Positions 8,075 to 17,846 are shown, counted from the stretch's first letter. The stretch: 21,145 bases of DNA from Trichomonas tenax (GCA_023091735.1 JALKBU010000906.1:1-21145); one strand, 5' to 3'. The notes: a model not told the origin generated them from the sequence alone. Translations and numbers: made by a program.

Positions 8075-8601
8075 TTAACCTTAAACCACTTCTTTCTTTT
8101 GGACATCAATGAATAAAATATAATTGAATTATTGGGTCATAAAGAAATGATATCTTAATCCTCATTGTTAACATTCAAATCTATTTTTGAAGTGAATGAC
8201 ATTCTTTTTAGAATCAATTCTGTGGACTTTGTGAATGATCAATATGGTTGATTTTAATATACTATAATGTAGATTTTCAATATATATGAATAGTCATAAA
8301 TGTAGTTAAAAATAGAGCTTTGAAAGACAAATTCATATATTCGAAAACATCAAAAATATTATTTAAAAAAAAGATATTAAATGATAAAGTTAGAATGAAA
8401 ATTGAATAATGAAATAAAGTACATTACGTTTCAATAAGATGGTCTATATGTAGATGATATTAGAAAGTTTCATTCATATCTCTATTTTAAGTTACATGTG
8501 AATTCATGGAATCGATTTTTTTTATTTTTATTATTTTTAAATGATTTAGCAGTAATGAAAATCTATTAAAAGAATCATGTTTATTGTTAAAAATAGTAAA
8601 A
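8075..8601. other. AT-rich spacer, nothing recognised
   Basis: About 530 bases between the Vps8-like stop codon and the start of the small coiled-coil gene. I see no open frame with protein-like composition and no strong dyad. A minus-strand AATAAA lies about 17 bases past the Vps8-like stop and could take part in 3'-end formation, where trichomonads use a TAAA-type signal. Confidence 0.4.
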
Positions 8602-11600
8602 TTAAATTTCAGAGAACACGCTGTTTGCTGGAGGGATAAACTCGGCCATCTTTGGTTTAAGCTTCTCTGTAACCTTGACTGGATATTCTGGAAGGAAGTA
8701 AATGTGGTGGCCACTTGCGGAATCATCTTGTTCTTCACCGAAGTTTCTCTTAAGACCGAACTCAACTCTCTGAAGGGCTCTTGCTCTGTTTGCCATTGTC
8801 CTCTTGGAAAGAGTCATCTCTGCATTGTTGTTTCTGGCAGCAATACCCTTACAAACTGGGCAGCTTGTGTGCTTTCCGCAAACGTTATTGTTGTGGAAGC
8901 AGTGCCCGCACTGGAAGATAAGCATACCAACGCCGCCTTGGCCTGTGATGAACTGGTTGCAGATGCCGCAGCGTGTTGTCCAAATATTTGCGGCTCTGCT
9001 CCTAACAAGTGTTGCATCAACTCTTAATGTCTTGCAGTCCTGAAGGAGAAGTGCAGTGACAGCTGAAGAAAGCATCTTCTGATAATCGAAGTGCTTGAAT
9101 ACAGAGAGCAAAATTGATCTCATCTGCATTTCTGGGATGATAGAGAAATCTCTGTGAAGTGTTGCCATAACAAAATCTCCACTTGTTCTCTGGATAAGTT
9201 CGACAATGAAGTGAGCGAAGAAAAGATTGTAAGAGTTCTTCGTCTTTTGGTCCATGATCTTAGCTGTCAAGTACATTGGCAACTGGAACGCTCTGAAAAT
9301 ATCGCGCCACATTTCATCGAGCTTCATGCCCAATGATGGTGTCTTTGCCAAAAGCTCGAAAGCAAGGAGAATTGTATGGTATGGAACTTTGAGATACTTA
9401 TCATCACCAACTCTGTCCAAAGACAAAGCTCTTGGTTTCTTCTTGTTGTGCAAAATTTCAACTAACTCTTGCTGCAATTCTTCGGAAACCATTTGGACGG
9501 CAGACTGGTTATCACCAAGCATTGTGTGAATGTGGACACAAGCGTCGACAACTCTGTTACGCTCGCAGATTGGTAACGCCTTATCGAACATGATGCATGA
9601 TGTTGTCTTGAGCATTGGAAGTGCTTCTTCTGGGCAGAACTGACAGATCAACATGAAATACTCCATTGTGTCGTCTTCTGTAACCAAAGGTGCGCAAACT
9701 GGATTCTTGGACATCTGCTTGAGATATAAATACTTAGCATAGCCACCAATATCCTTCCTCATCAGTGAGCGATGGAATTCTGGCCACTTCTCACCGATTA
9801 ATTTGGCTGTCTTTGCTGCATCGATCAAAATCAAAACCTGGATGTTCTCCTCAATAGCAACCTGGATCTTATCTGTTTCATCAATGTGCTCTTCAATGAA
9901 TGGGAAGGTTCTTTCACGGCGATCTCTAATAGAAAGAAGGATCTTGATGATGAGATCGTAGTTCTTGTCTGCCATGTAATACTCGATGATGATCTCAGAG
10001 AAACCAGCAGCTTCGCATTCTTTGATCAAATCCTTCAGTCTAACGATATCTGGATGCAAAGCATTGATCAATTGCAATGTGTGCTCACGGACATCGATGT
10101 TCTTTTCGTCGTTGAAGATCCAGTACATGACGAACTTCATAGCATACATTGGGATCTTGAGGTTACGCTTAAGGATGACTTTCATGCATCTAGCAATGAT
10201 CTCGTACATCTGCGGACTGACGAGATGGACTTCTTCGCGCTTCATTGTATTTGTGTACTCGATAACGACATGTAAAACTGCATCAACCATCTTCACATAA
10301 TCGAGGTTGTTGCCGTTGAGCATCTTGATTGGAGCGAGCTTGAAGAATGCCTTGATAATTCTCGGGCTTCTTTCCTTGTCCTTGAGAATCAAGTCAGCGA
10401 GTCTTGGGAACTTTCCTTTGATTGGGCTGAAGAAATATAAAGCAACGACGACCTTCTGAGCATAAGTTGGTTTGTATTCACCAAGGAAAACATTGTATAA
10501 GTACATGTGAAGCTTTGTCATGTTGTTTGCGTAATGCAAGCATGGAGAAAGATAATCTCCATAAACTTGAATCCAAATCTTGAGGAGCAATTCATCGTTG
10601 TTAATCTTAACAGCATAAGCGCTGATCTTCGATGCAAACTTAGGAATGATGTTGGACTTCAAAAGAATGTTGGAAACAACCATTGGTGGAAGAGTGAATA
10701 AAGTATCAATCTGAGCCTCTGTGATATATCTTTCTAAAACAAGGACTTCAGAACCTTCTGCAAGCGATCTTGTGAAATAATCTGTAAGCAAATTCTTATC
10801 TTTTGCGAATTTCATTAACTCTGTTGTGAAGAACTCTGGCATTTCGATAATACCGCAAGTATCCATGATACTCTCTAAAACTTCCTTTGGATTCTCTGGA
10901 TTCTTGATAGCATCCTTAAAGATTGCGCCCATAACAGTTTGAAGAGCTGTGCAGCGCTTCTTGACTGAAGAAGGAAGACCGAAGTATTCGAGGTTGTCGC
11001 CTTTATAGATACCGCGAGCGATTTCGAAGCATTCGGCCCATTTCTGCTCTTCTTTGAGCTGCTGCAAAACATTGCCCCAATCTAAGAAAGAAAGCTGGAA
11101 GAGTGAGCCTTCGTTCATGATGAACAGCTTCTGGTGATTGGCGAATATGCATTTTGCATTTTGAAGAGTTGATTCTAATTCATCTGATGAGCAAATATCG
11201 GCCATTTGTCCTGAAGCCTTAAGAATCTGTAATGTGTGGTTATCGAGAACGAGAACGTAAACTCTGTTTCCTAAATAGTAAACAGATTCAATGTGATCTG
11301 GAATATCTGTTTCCGATAGAAGCGTGTATTTGCCTGCTTCTGTGAAGCTAAAGATTGTCAGAATTGTGCCTGTGTTGATGGCAATCATTAATTGTCCTTT
11401 GTGATGATTTGTGATGAATTTTGGCGGATCTAACTCTTGTGACTTATAAATTTCCGATGTTGCCGAGGTATCATCGTCGACAAATCTGATATGAAGGATG
11501 CAGTCCTGTGTAGCGCCAACCATCCAAGTGCTTGTCGCTGATGGACAATATCCTTGCACGAAAACACGTGGAAGCGGTGTGTGAATTTGCCTTTCCTTGA

Positions 11601-12042
11601 GTGTGGCGATGCCCAAAACGACCTTGCACGTGAAAACATAAAGGCCACCTTCAGCATCGGCGACAGCAAAAACTTCAGAATCTGCACCGAAAGCGATATG
11701 AACAATGCCTGGTTTTTCCTTCCTTTTATGATATTTGAGAACATTTTCTTTTTCTAAGTCGATAACTACAAGATTTCCTGAATCGTAACCTAAAACGAGA
11801 ATTAAGCCATCTGGAGAGATATCCAGCGCAGAAGGACACTCTGTCAGTCTTTTTGTGTCTAAGATTTCGCGTACATCGTTGTAGGGCCATTCTGCGAGGA
11901 TTGGCAAATTCGAATTACTTAATGCGACTGTATATTTTTGCGCAGAGCGAACTTCAGAGCTCAATTCAGGCTGTTCTTCACCTAGTGCTTCGATTTTGAA
12001 GCCCCTCACTGGGTCGATCGAAAAAGCTGAGCCTGACTTCAT
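8602..12042 (-). CDS. VPS8: Vps8-like CORVET subunit with C-terminal RING
   Basis: A 1146-residue protein (yeast Vps8 is about 1,270 and human about 1,430). Residues about 65-315 form a WD-like beta-propeller. Its ALDISPDGLILVLGYDSGNL, and the GGLYVFTCKVVLGI that follows, parallel the Vps8 'GGSVFELSFKRVLG' region. Next comes the Vps8 central helical region: DWGNVLQQLKEEQKWAECFE (321-340), IARGIYKG, then LERYITEAQIDTLFTLPPMV (436-455). A long alpha-solenoid leads to a RING at 1025-1064 (CGIC, FQCGHCFH, CPVC) and a tail of about 80 residues. In other eukaryotes Vps8 joins Vps3 and the Vps11/16/18/33 core to tether Rab5-positive early endosomes. Vps41 and Vps11 also pair a propeller with a RING, but the motifs fit Vps8 better. 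A TCACTTTT initiator candidate lies about 30 bases upstream, farther than usual. Confidence 0.82.
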   Translation of the reverse strand: MKSGSAFSIDPVRGFKIEALGEEQPELSSEVRSAQKYTVALSNSNLPILAEWPYNDVREILDTKRLTECPSALDISPDGLILVLGYDSGNLVVIDLEKENVLKYHKRKEKPGIVHIAFGADSEVFAVADAEGGLYVFTCKVVLGIATLKERQIHTPLPRVFVQGYCPSATSTWMVGATQDCILHIRFVDDDTSATSEIYKSQELDPPKFITNHHKGQLMIAINTGTILTIFSFTEAGKYTLLSETDIPDHIESVYYLGNRVYVLVLDNHTLQILKASGQMADICSSDELESTLQNAKCIFANHQKLFIMNEGSLFQLSFLDWGNVLQQLKEEQKWAECFEIARGIYKGDNLEYFGLPSSVKKRCTALQTVMGAIFKDAIKNPENPKEVLESIMDTCGIIEMPEFFTTELMKFAKDKNLLTDYFTRSLAEGSEVLVLERYITEAQIDTLFTLPPMVVSNILLKSNIIPKFASKISAYAVKINNDELLLKIWIQVYGDYLSPCLHYANNMTKLHMYLYNVFLGEYKPTYAQKVVVALYFFSPIKGKFPRLADLILKDKERSPRIIKAFFKLAPIKMLNGNNLDYVKMVDAVLHVVIEYTNTMKREEVHLVSPQMYEIIARCMKVILKRNLKIPMYAMKFVMYWIFNDEKNIDVREHTLQLINALHPDIVRLKDLIKECEAAGFSEIIIEYYMADKNYDLIIKILLSIRDRRERTFPFIEEHIDETDKIQVAIEENIQVLILIDAAKTAKLIGEKWPEFHRSLMRKDIGGYAKYLYLKQMSKNPVCAPLVTEDDTMEYFMLICQFCPEEALPMLKTTSCIMFDKALPICERNRVVDACVHIHTMLGDNQSAVQMVSEELQQELVEILHNKKKPRALSLDRVGDDKYLKVPYHTILLAFELLAKTPSLGMKLDEMWRDIFRAFQLPMYLTAKIMDQKTKNSYNLFFAHFIVELIQRTSGDFVMATLHRDFSIIPEMQMRSILLSVFKHFDYQKMLSSAVTALLLQDCKTLRVDATLVRSRAANIWTTRCGICNQFITGQGGVGMLIFQCGHCFHNNNVCGKHTSCPVCKGIAARNNNAEMTLSKRTMANRARALQRVEFGLKRNFGEEQDDSASGHHIYFLPEYPVKVTEKLKPKMAEFIPPANSVFSEI

Positions 12043-12066
12043 TATTTTATATTTTATATTATTGCT

Positions 12067-12074
12067 AAAAGTGA
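12067..12074 (-). promoter_or_regulatory. Possible initiator of the Vps8-like gene
   Basis: TCACTTTT on the minus strand, with the presumed +1 A at 12072, 30 bases before the ATG. The motif is a good consensus match, but the distance is longer than the usual 5-20 bases, so it is only a candidate. Confidence 0.35.
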
Positions 12075-12634
12075 TAACTTTACATTATTCACTAAGATTT
12101 GATTCGATATTTAGTATATGCAGTTGTAGTATTTCACTTTTTATTAGTAAATATTGCGTCAAAACCCATTATTTAAGGAATTTTCAAAAAATCTATCGTT
12201 TGTTGCTTTTGACATATAAATAATTTATTTGTCAAATATATTAAATATCCTATAATATCATACATCCATAGAGTGCTTCATGTTTTATATCTAAATTTTT
12301 CTTTTAAGCAACCAAAAGCTAAAATATAAATTCAACAAATCTGATTGTAACCGATATCTTATGGCTAATTCAAGCTTAAACAGATGTGATTTGAATTGCT
12401 TTGTGATTTGTAGTGTTCTCATTTGATTATTCAATGGTTTTGATCATATTCAAAACTAAAAATTAGACAAACTATGTTTAAGAAGCCCAACATTACATTG
12501 ACCTTGTTGCACATGTATATTGAATATGTTCTGTATCACGATAAACATTGTTAACCAATTAATTAAAATTAGCAAAATTGAAAAAATATGAATTTAGCAA
12601 AATAATAATATCATGGTTTAAATTCAATCAGTTG
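12075..12634. other. AT-rich spacer, nothing recognised
   Basis: About 560 bases between the Vps8-like start and the rhodanese remnant. I see no protein-like frame, tRNA or strong inverted repeat. The plus-strand frame at 11996-12223 begins inside the Vps8-like gene and is not credible. Confidence 0.4.
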
Positions 12635-13003
12635 TTAGTTCTGGTGTTCGCTAAATCCCTTCTGAGCTAACTCGAGTGTGCCTATGTTAGCAACATGTTC
12701 GTAACCCATAACGACAAGGATCTGCTTAGCCTTTCCAGAACGAACACCTGCAGCGCAGTAAACGTTTACTGGTGTCTTCTTGTCTGGAACTGTGTCTTCA
12801 ATCTAGTTTTCGAAATCGTAAGATGGGAGATGGATGATACCTTCAACATATCCGGCCTACCATTCGTCATTGTTTCTGACATCGATGAGAACACCACCTG
12901 GAAGATAGTTATCGAAAGACTTCTTTCTAGAAAAATGAAGTCATCGAGAATTCTGACGACATTCAAATTTTCGATCGCTATCGAATTATCTATGTACTCC
13001 TGA
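12635..13003 (-). pseudogene. Rhodanese-like sulfurtransferase pseudogene
   Basis: The minus strand encodes a single rhodanese domain. It has LPGGVLIDVRNNDEW, then AGYVEGIIHLPSYDFEN, then DKKTPVNVYCAAGVRSGKAK, and it ends in a TAA at 12635-12637. CAAGVRSG is the canonical active-site loop, with the catalytic Cys codon at 12755-12757. The family transfers sulfane sulfur to thiophilic acceptors. Two TAG codons interrupt the frame, at 12857-12859 (after NNDEW) and 12803-12805 (after YDFEN). A frameshift lies around 12920-12940. The N-terminal part (EYIDNSIAIENLNV) is in another frame and has no ATG. The other genes here run for thousands of codons without TAG and all end in TAA, so code reassignment is unlikely. 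The damage is light, so inactivation is probably recent. Base composition is gene-like, unlike the spacers on either side. An N-terminal segment may be missing. Confidence 0.85.
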
Positions 13004-14245
13004 GATTAAAATAATACTATTTTGAATTGAATGAAAAATTTATCCTGGTTTTGTCACTTTTAGAATTTTTTAAAAAAAATAATAAAACAACACATAATTT
13101 TGGTCATTTTACAAATAAAAAGGTTTTTTATTTTTGACAAAAAATTCATTTGATTTTAACAATAAAATATTAAATGACACAGCAGGTAATAACAGAATTT
13201 AATGTCTAATTTGATTTTTGTATTTAAAATTTTATTTTTCATCTTTGATAGTAAAATACGGAGCTACAATTGATCTCATGACTGAATTAAGGGTTATTTT
13301 TTGAAAAAAAAATAATTTTTGAAAATTAGTCATTTATAATTAAATGCCTCATGGTTTGATGGATAAATTCATCGTAAAATCAGATTTTCACAATTTTTGA
13401 AAGAATTAAATTGATAATTGGTCATATCTTCAGTTTTCTATTCTAAATACATATCATGAATTAGAATATTTTAAACTTTTTATGATAAAAACCTTCATTT
13501 TTCAAAAATTTCATGATGTTTAGCTATCAATATAAAAGCTATTGCTAAATTCAACGTTTGAGCGATTTTTATTTCTGACGAAATTATTTCGACTATGAGA
13601 ACATTTTATTTTTTGTGTAAGAGAACAATCAGCATTTTATATTTAGTGCAAAAAGGATATATGGGTGACTCTGTCAATGTTTATTTTAACCAAAGCCAAC
13701 AATGTTATTTTAGCTTTTTTACAATCCAGTGGTGATCTTCAGCAATTGTTATTAATAAAATCGTATTATTATGCATCTATATGAGATGTTGGAAGGATCT
13801 AAACACAACCAAATTAGAAAAAAATCATCAAAATCCCTAAATGGTACAAATAACCGAGTGGGTTATAGGTGTGAGCTATATGTTGACTTTTATGTATGTT
13901 CATATGCAAGATTATTCATAATTCTTATTTTCATTAATTTGGACAACAAATTGATTCACTTAAGGAATTCATTTATTGATAATCACATGACATTGCTTCA
14001 TGCCATTAATATCATCAATTTACTATTCAATAAAAGTCTCAAATGATATTGAATATCAAGAAAAATTCGAATACTCTGGTATACACTCAATTATGAATAG
14101 TACAACACACCTATATTATATGTCATGCTTTTCAAAAAGATAAGACTCGAAATTTAACTCTAAAATCAAATAAATTCGATGAATCAAAGGTGGATCTTAA
14201 ATTCTTTTGTTCCAATTGTTGGGCTATACTTTGTAATTTCAGAAC

Positions 14246-14285
14246 TTCAAATTATTGTTTCGAATTTAACAGCAATATTTGAAGA
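14246..14285. repeat. Short hairpin (40 nt)
   Basis: CTTCAAATTATTG pairs with CAATATTTGAAG across a 15-base loop, with one bulged base. It is isolated in AT-rich spacer and of unknown role. Confidence 0.45.
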
Positions 14286-14583
14286 AGCACACTAATTTTT
14301 GGTCAAACTCTAACACATGAGAACAGGATTCATTTTAATAATCGAAGATATTCTATAATAGTAAACAACAGCATTTTTGATTTCATAAATATGACAATAA
14401 TTAAACTGATTGCAATAAATTTGATTGCATTCATATCTAAATAAAAAATGAATATGAATTGTTGACATGCAATCTCTGAATTCATGATATATTGCCTTTT
14501 TTTACGTTTTTTGATAAGATCTTAAAAATTTTTCCCCTTTCATGATTGTTTGAAAACAAAAGAATGCATCATCAGCGCTTTGC

Positions 14584-14621
14584 TGTCATCACATCATAGC
14601 AAAAACACGAATGTGATGACA
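14584..14621. repeat. Short hairpin, perfect 11-bp stem
   Basis: TGTCATCACAT at 14584-14594 and its exact complement at 14611-14621, with a 16-base loop. A TGC/GCA pair extends the stem after a 2-base bulge. It lies about 200 bases downstream of the Rab GDI stop. Possible hairpin RNA or 3'-end element. Confidence 0.5.
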
Positions 14622-14827
14622 ACGCACCAAGGTTATTAGAATTCTTCAACATTATCGAAATATGAATGTATATTTTTAAAGAAATAGAACCAGGTTTAAA
14701 GAAAAATAAGCAGTTGTTTTTGGGCATGTCTAGAATTAGTCAATAGTGAAGAATCTGTTGCGAGTTGAAAAAATCAAATTCGAAAAGTGTTTTATATAAT
14801 GTAATATAAATCCTACTTGTTTATTAC

Positions 14828-16144
14828 TTACTCCTTCTTTTCGAAGTCAACAGGCTTGCCCATGATTTCCTCATAGAGCTTGAGGACCTCATCGATTGTT
14901 GTCTCGAAGTGTGTTGTTGGGTCATAGGAGGAAGAGCAGTAGCAGCCATCCTGGGAACCTGGGATAACTGGCTCAACAACATCGTGAACCTTAAGAGAGA
15001 TGTAATCGATCTTGCCGAAGAGCTTAAGAGCTGGGTCAAGCTCCTTCTCTGGATGATCTGTCTCGACAGATGTGGAGGCGATGGCAATGTACCAGCCCTT
15101 TGGGCAAACTCTTTGGCTGTTGGATGTGTAGCAAACATAGATATCATGCTTGCGGCCAACTGTTGACTGTGGGATGATGATGTTAGCAGAATCAACTTCA
15201 CCCTTCATGCAGTCTGGGCAGTGGTGGAGAAGGCAGATAGCACGAACGATCTTGCCAGTGACCTTTGTCTTGCCTGGGATTGTTGTGAAGTATGATGGGT
15301 CACCAATGATGATTGGAGCATAAGCCTTCTCACTGCCGGAGATGATACCAGCAGCCTTGCCGTTCTCCATAAGGATGCCATCAACCTGGCGGTTAAGCAT
15401 GTAGACACCACCCCAAACAGCGCAAAGACGGGCGAAGGCCTGTGGAAGGTCGCCGAGACCGTACATTGGGTAGAGGTATGGGGAGTTCTGGCCCTCATAC
15501 TTGTTGATGGAGTTGCCATAAAGGCTCATCTTCTGGATGAGCTCTGTGGCTGGGCGGGCGAGGTAGTCATCATCTGGTTCAAGAGCCATAGCGTGGCCAA
15601 TGAAAGCCATTGTCTCTGGAGCAAGGGAGTGTTGCTCCATGATCTGCTTAGCGTTCATTGTTGCAACATCCTTGTACTTCGGGTTTGTTGGGTGCTCGAT
15701 GTAGTCAGCAACAAACTGAAGGAAGTTCTTAAGGTGGCGCTTCTCGAAGAATCCGACCAAAGATGTAGCAAGGGCTTCCTTGCCATTTGATGGGACCTTG
15801 TCGACCTTGCCATTGGAAAGGACATAAGAACCAGCGATGAACTGGAAGTTGAGGGATTCGTTGACCTTTGTGTGGATGAGGGCCTTAACGAGCTTGCCGT
15901 CGGCCATGATGAACTTTGGAATAAGATCGATGTTCCAGTCACGGTTTGGTCCAAGATCCTGCTTCTCACCTTCTGGCTTCATTTGTTCCATGAACTGCTG
16001 GATGTTCAATGAAGCGCATTCACCACCGTAGAAATCGTTACGATCGACGTGAAGGACTTTCTTGCCGGCGACAGAGAGAAGGCCAGAGAGAAGGCACTCC
16101 TTGAAGCCTGTTCCGCAAGCGATAACATCATATTTCTCTTCCAT
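14828..16144 (-). CDS. Rab GDP dissociation inhibitor (Rab GDI)
   Basis: A 438-residue protein, close to the usual GDI length (about 445) and collinear throughout. Residues 6-17 give the nucleotide-binding-like start (DVIACGTGFKEC; human GDI has GTGLTEC). DRNDFYGGE is at 34-42, RDWNIDLIPKF at 68-78, and the Rab-binding platform SPYLYPMYGLGDLPQAFARL at 221-240. NGKVDKVPS (111-119) and FFEKRHLKNFL (132-142, the mobile effector loop region) are also conserved. The C-terminal part has RKHDIYVC, YIAIASTSVET and YDPTTHFETT. Rab GDI extracts GDP-bound prenylated Rabs from membranes and recycles them in the cytosol. The near-normal length and lack of the large insertions of Rab escort proteins argue for GDI over REP. 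Codons strongly favour C- or G-ending forms (TTC, AAG, CTC), which suggests high expression. An initiator lies 11 bases upstream, and TAATAAA follows the stop. Confidence 0.97.
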   Translation of the reverse strand: MEEKYDVIACGTGFKECLLSGLLSVAGKKVLHVDRNDFYGGECASLNIQQFMEQMKPEGEKQDLGPNRDWNIDLIPKFIMADGKLVKALIHTKVNESLNFQFIAGSYVLSNGKVDKVPSNGKEALATSLVGFFEKRHLKNFLQFVADYIEHPTNPKYKDVATMNAKQIMEQHSLAPETMAFIGHAMALEPDDDYLARPATELIQKMSLYGNSINKYEGQNSPYLYPMYGLGDLPQAFARLCAVWGGVYMLNRQVDGILMENGKAAGIISGSEKAYAPIIIGDPSYFTTIPGKTKVTGKIVRAICLLHHCPDCMKGEVDSANIIIPQSTVGRKHDIYVCYTSNSQRVCPKGWYIAIASTSVETDHPEKELDPALKLFGKIDYISLKVHDVVEPVIPGSQDGCYCSSSYDPTTHFETTIDEVLKLYEEIMGKPVDFEKKE

Positions 16145-16150
16145 GAGAGC

Positions 16151-16157
16151 AATGTGA
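16151..16157 (-). promoter_or_regulatory. Initiator (Inr) of the Rab GDI gene
   Basis: TCACATT on the minus strand, with the presumed +1 A at 16155, 11 bases before the ATG. It is a full match to the trichomonad initiator TCA+1-Y-W at the usual spacing, and it supports the ATG at 16142-16144. Confidence 0.65.
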
Positions 16158-16461
16158 GGTGACCATGCGGTTTAACTCAAAATGCACTTGCCAGCTCATC
16201 TTTCTTTTTTATCGCATTTATCATATCTATGCTTTGCAGTGCTTTGAGTGGATGCATTTTTGTCCTAAAATGATGATGTTTATCTCATTTTTTGATTTTT
16301 TGATGCATTTTGGATCGATATTATATGCAAATATGAAATATCAAAAAATTTCAGTTGATTTGATTCAAAATATTTTTTGGTTTGATTGGGTTTTCGTTTT
16401 TGAGACGTTTTAGCATTAATAACAAAAGGCTAAAGCATGAAATAAATCAAATCCCTAAATA

Positions 16462-16522
16462 AAACGGTCGAATGCTCAGGATATTTTTCTGCTGGATTAT
16501 TTCTCAGCGTTTGAGGACGTTT
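16462..16522. repeat. Imperfect hairpin (~61 nt)
   Basis: AAACG at 16462-16466 pairs with CGTTT at 16518-16522. After a 2-base bulge, CGAATGCTCAG pairs with the region CTCAGCGTTTG (10 of 11, counting G-U). It is the first of the hairpin-like structures in the gene-free right third of the window. Confidence 0.4.
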
Positions 16523-16586
16523 ACTCTTATCTGCGATCAACCCTAGGATAGGCTAATGCAAGCCACCCACTCAGATTGTTTCACCA

Positions 16587-16713
16587 TCTATAATGAGCCT
16601 TTCAAAAATACGTTTTTTGGAATGATCCGTTACATTGTTTTGGAGAGCTCTATCGTCTTTTTTTCGCAAATTTTTAAGGTTAAAAGTCAAATTTTGATGA
16701 GGGCCATTATAGA
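16587..16713. repeat. Imperfect hairpin with long loop
   Basis: TCTATAATGAGCC at 16587-16599 and GGGCCATTATAGA at 16701-16713 are complementary at 12 of 13 positions. The stem can be extended inward by about 10 bases with one bulge. The loop of about 75 bases is longer than in the other hairpins. A 64-codon plus-strand frame overlaps it, but has no recognisable content. Confidence 0.4.
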
Positions 16714-17385
16714 CCTTCACTCATTAGCGAAATGTCTAGGTATAGCCTAGCGATGTTGTTACTGAAAGCTCATGAATTAGTAAAGTTTAATTAATTGAAT
16801 GTTTTTTAAAATTATGGAATTGAAGGTATTTAATACTAATATTGTATTTAGCTATATGTGCATATTATTGATACCTTGATTAAATAGCTTAAACAGAGTA
16901 ATTTAAAATTTTAGTTAAGTGATTAAACTTATATTTTACGTTTAATGATTGAATTCATATGTGCTTGCGTTTTTCATAAGCTTTGTTATATAAATTCGAT
17001 GTGAATATTAACAGATTTTGAACTTTAAATTTGTTGAAATAATGCATTATTTCAAAAAAGTGTGTTTTTTTTGTGTTTTGTCATGCATAATATCTCTGAC
17101 ATATGGTGTAGATGGGTGTTTTAATTGTTTGATGCCTATATTAGTGATATTGAGTGTGTTCCAAGTTGATGTTGTGTCAACAAAATTGACACTCTAAGGA
17201 GTCAATAATGTATGATTTTCTTGCTAATAAAATGTATATATCTCAAAGATTGCATAGTACAATATATTCACAAGACAGTCTTATATCGCATTTTGTGAAT
17301 CTGAGTTAAATAACATACTTCTACCGCAAAATCAACCTCTCAAATGTGTTCCATGTCTGAAAGGGTAAAAACGCGAAAAGCAGGG

Positions 17386-17482
17386 GAAATGCTGTTCTAT
17401 GCACTCCAAATCGATTCAAAAGTCAATAGAAATGTATGCCATTGACTTCGAAGTCGATTTGGAGTGCATAGAACAGCATTTC
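17386..17482. repeat. Hairpin H1: 42-nt arms, 13-nt loop
   Basis: Arms are 17386-17427 and 17441-17482. The outer 29 positions pair without interruption (GAAATGCTGTTCTATGCACT and onward), followed by about four mismatches and a closing AAGTCAAT/ATTGACTT stem. This is the strongest hairpin of the cluster and fits a small-RNA precursor in size and shape. No open frame explains it. Confidence 0.85.
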
Positions 17483-17619
17483 AAAATCGACCCAGAATAT
17501 CGAAATTAATTCCTGCTAATACTTTGTTGTAATAATGTAGTGCAACTTGCTATCATACTGTTTAAGTCTCATTGTGCAACAGACGTCTGGAGGGGTGACA
17601 AATTGAAACTCATCCCATT

Positions 17620-17707
17620 GTTGTGTTTGTGTCCTTCTTATCGGTTTTTCGGTCATTGCACATGTGTGCAGTGGCTTCAATAACGAGAAGAAGGACTCAA
17701 ACACAAC
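17620..17707. repeat. Hairpin H2: 43-nt arms
   Basis: Arms are 17620-17662 and 17665-17707, complementary ungapped at 34 of 43 positions. The outer 20 bases (GTTGTGTTTG, then GTCCTTCTT) have one mismatch. The tip contains GCACATGTGTGC. The right arm carries CGAGAAGAAGGACT, related to H4 and H9. The 76-codon minus-strand frame that covers it (17516-17746) is not protein-like. Confidence 0.75.
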
Positions 17708-17751
17708 ATTATACAAATCATTGTAAATTATCTGATAAAAATTCATCTATC

Positions 17752-17822
17752 ACTGTGTGCCAATGGTATATGTGGTATTTTTATTAGATTTCTCAAGCCT
17801 TAATGGGCTATTGGCACACAGT
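17752..17822. repeat. Hairpin H3: perfect 13-bp stem
   Basis: ACTGTGTGCCAAT at 17752-17764 and its exact complement at 17810-17822 enclose 45 bases with little further pairing. It is shorter-stemmed than its neighbours. Confidence 0.55.
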
Positions 17823-17846
17823 TGTTGTAGAAACATGAATCACCAA

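Larger units (their letters stand above)
13004..14827. other. Long AT-rich spacer with weak structure only
   Basis: About 1.8 kb with no convincing gene. The 91-codon plus-strand frame at 13771-14046 has poor protein-like composition. Its end (NHMTLLHAINIINLLF) faintly recalls an ankyrin repeat, but one partial repeat is not evidence enough. Two short hairpins are listed separately. The Rab GDI 3' end lies at the right edge, with TAATAAA a few bases past its stop. Confidence 0.4.

Noticed and set aside
12803..12859. TAG as a sense codon, which would make the rhodanese gene intact
   Set aside because: About 3,000 codons of intact genes here contain no TAG, they use TAA as stop, and the rhodanese also has a frameshift.
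13771..14046. 91-codon plus-strand frame with an ankyrin-like end
   Set aside because: Only one partial resemblance (MTLLHAINIINLLF) in otherwise poor protein-like sequence, and no clear initiator before the ATG.
16556..16750. 64-codon plus-strand frame upstream of Rab GDI
   Set aside because: No family resemblance and no initiator at the expected distance. The region is better described by its inverted repeats.
17516..17746. 76-codon minus-strand frame across hairpin H2
   Set aside because: The reading frame is explained by the inverted repeat; composition and context do not support a gene.
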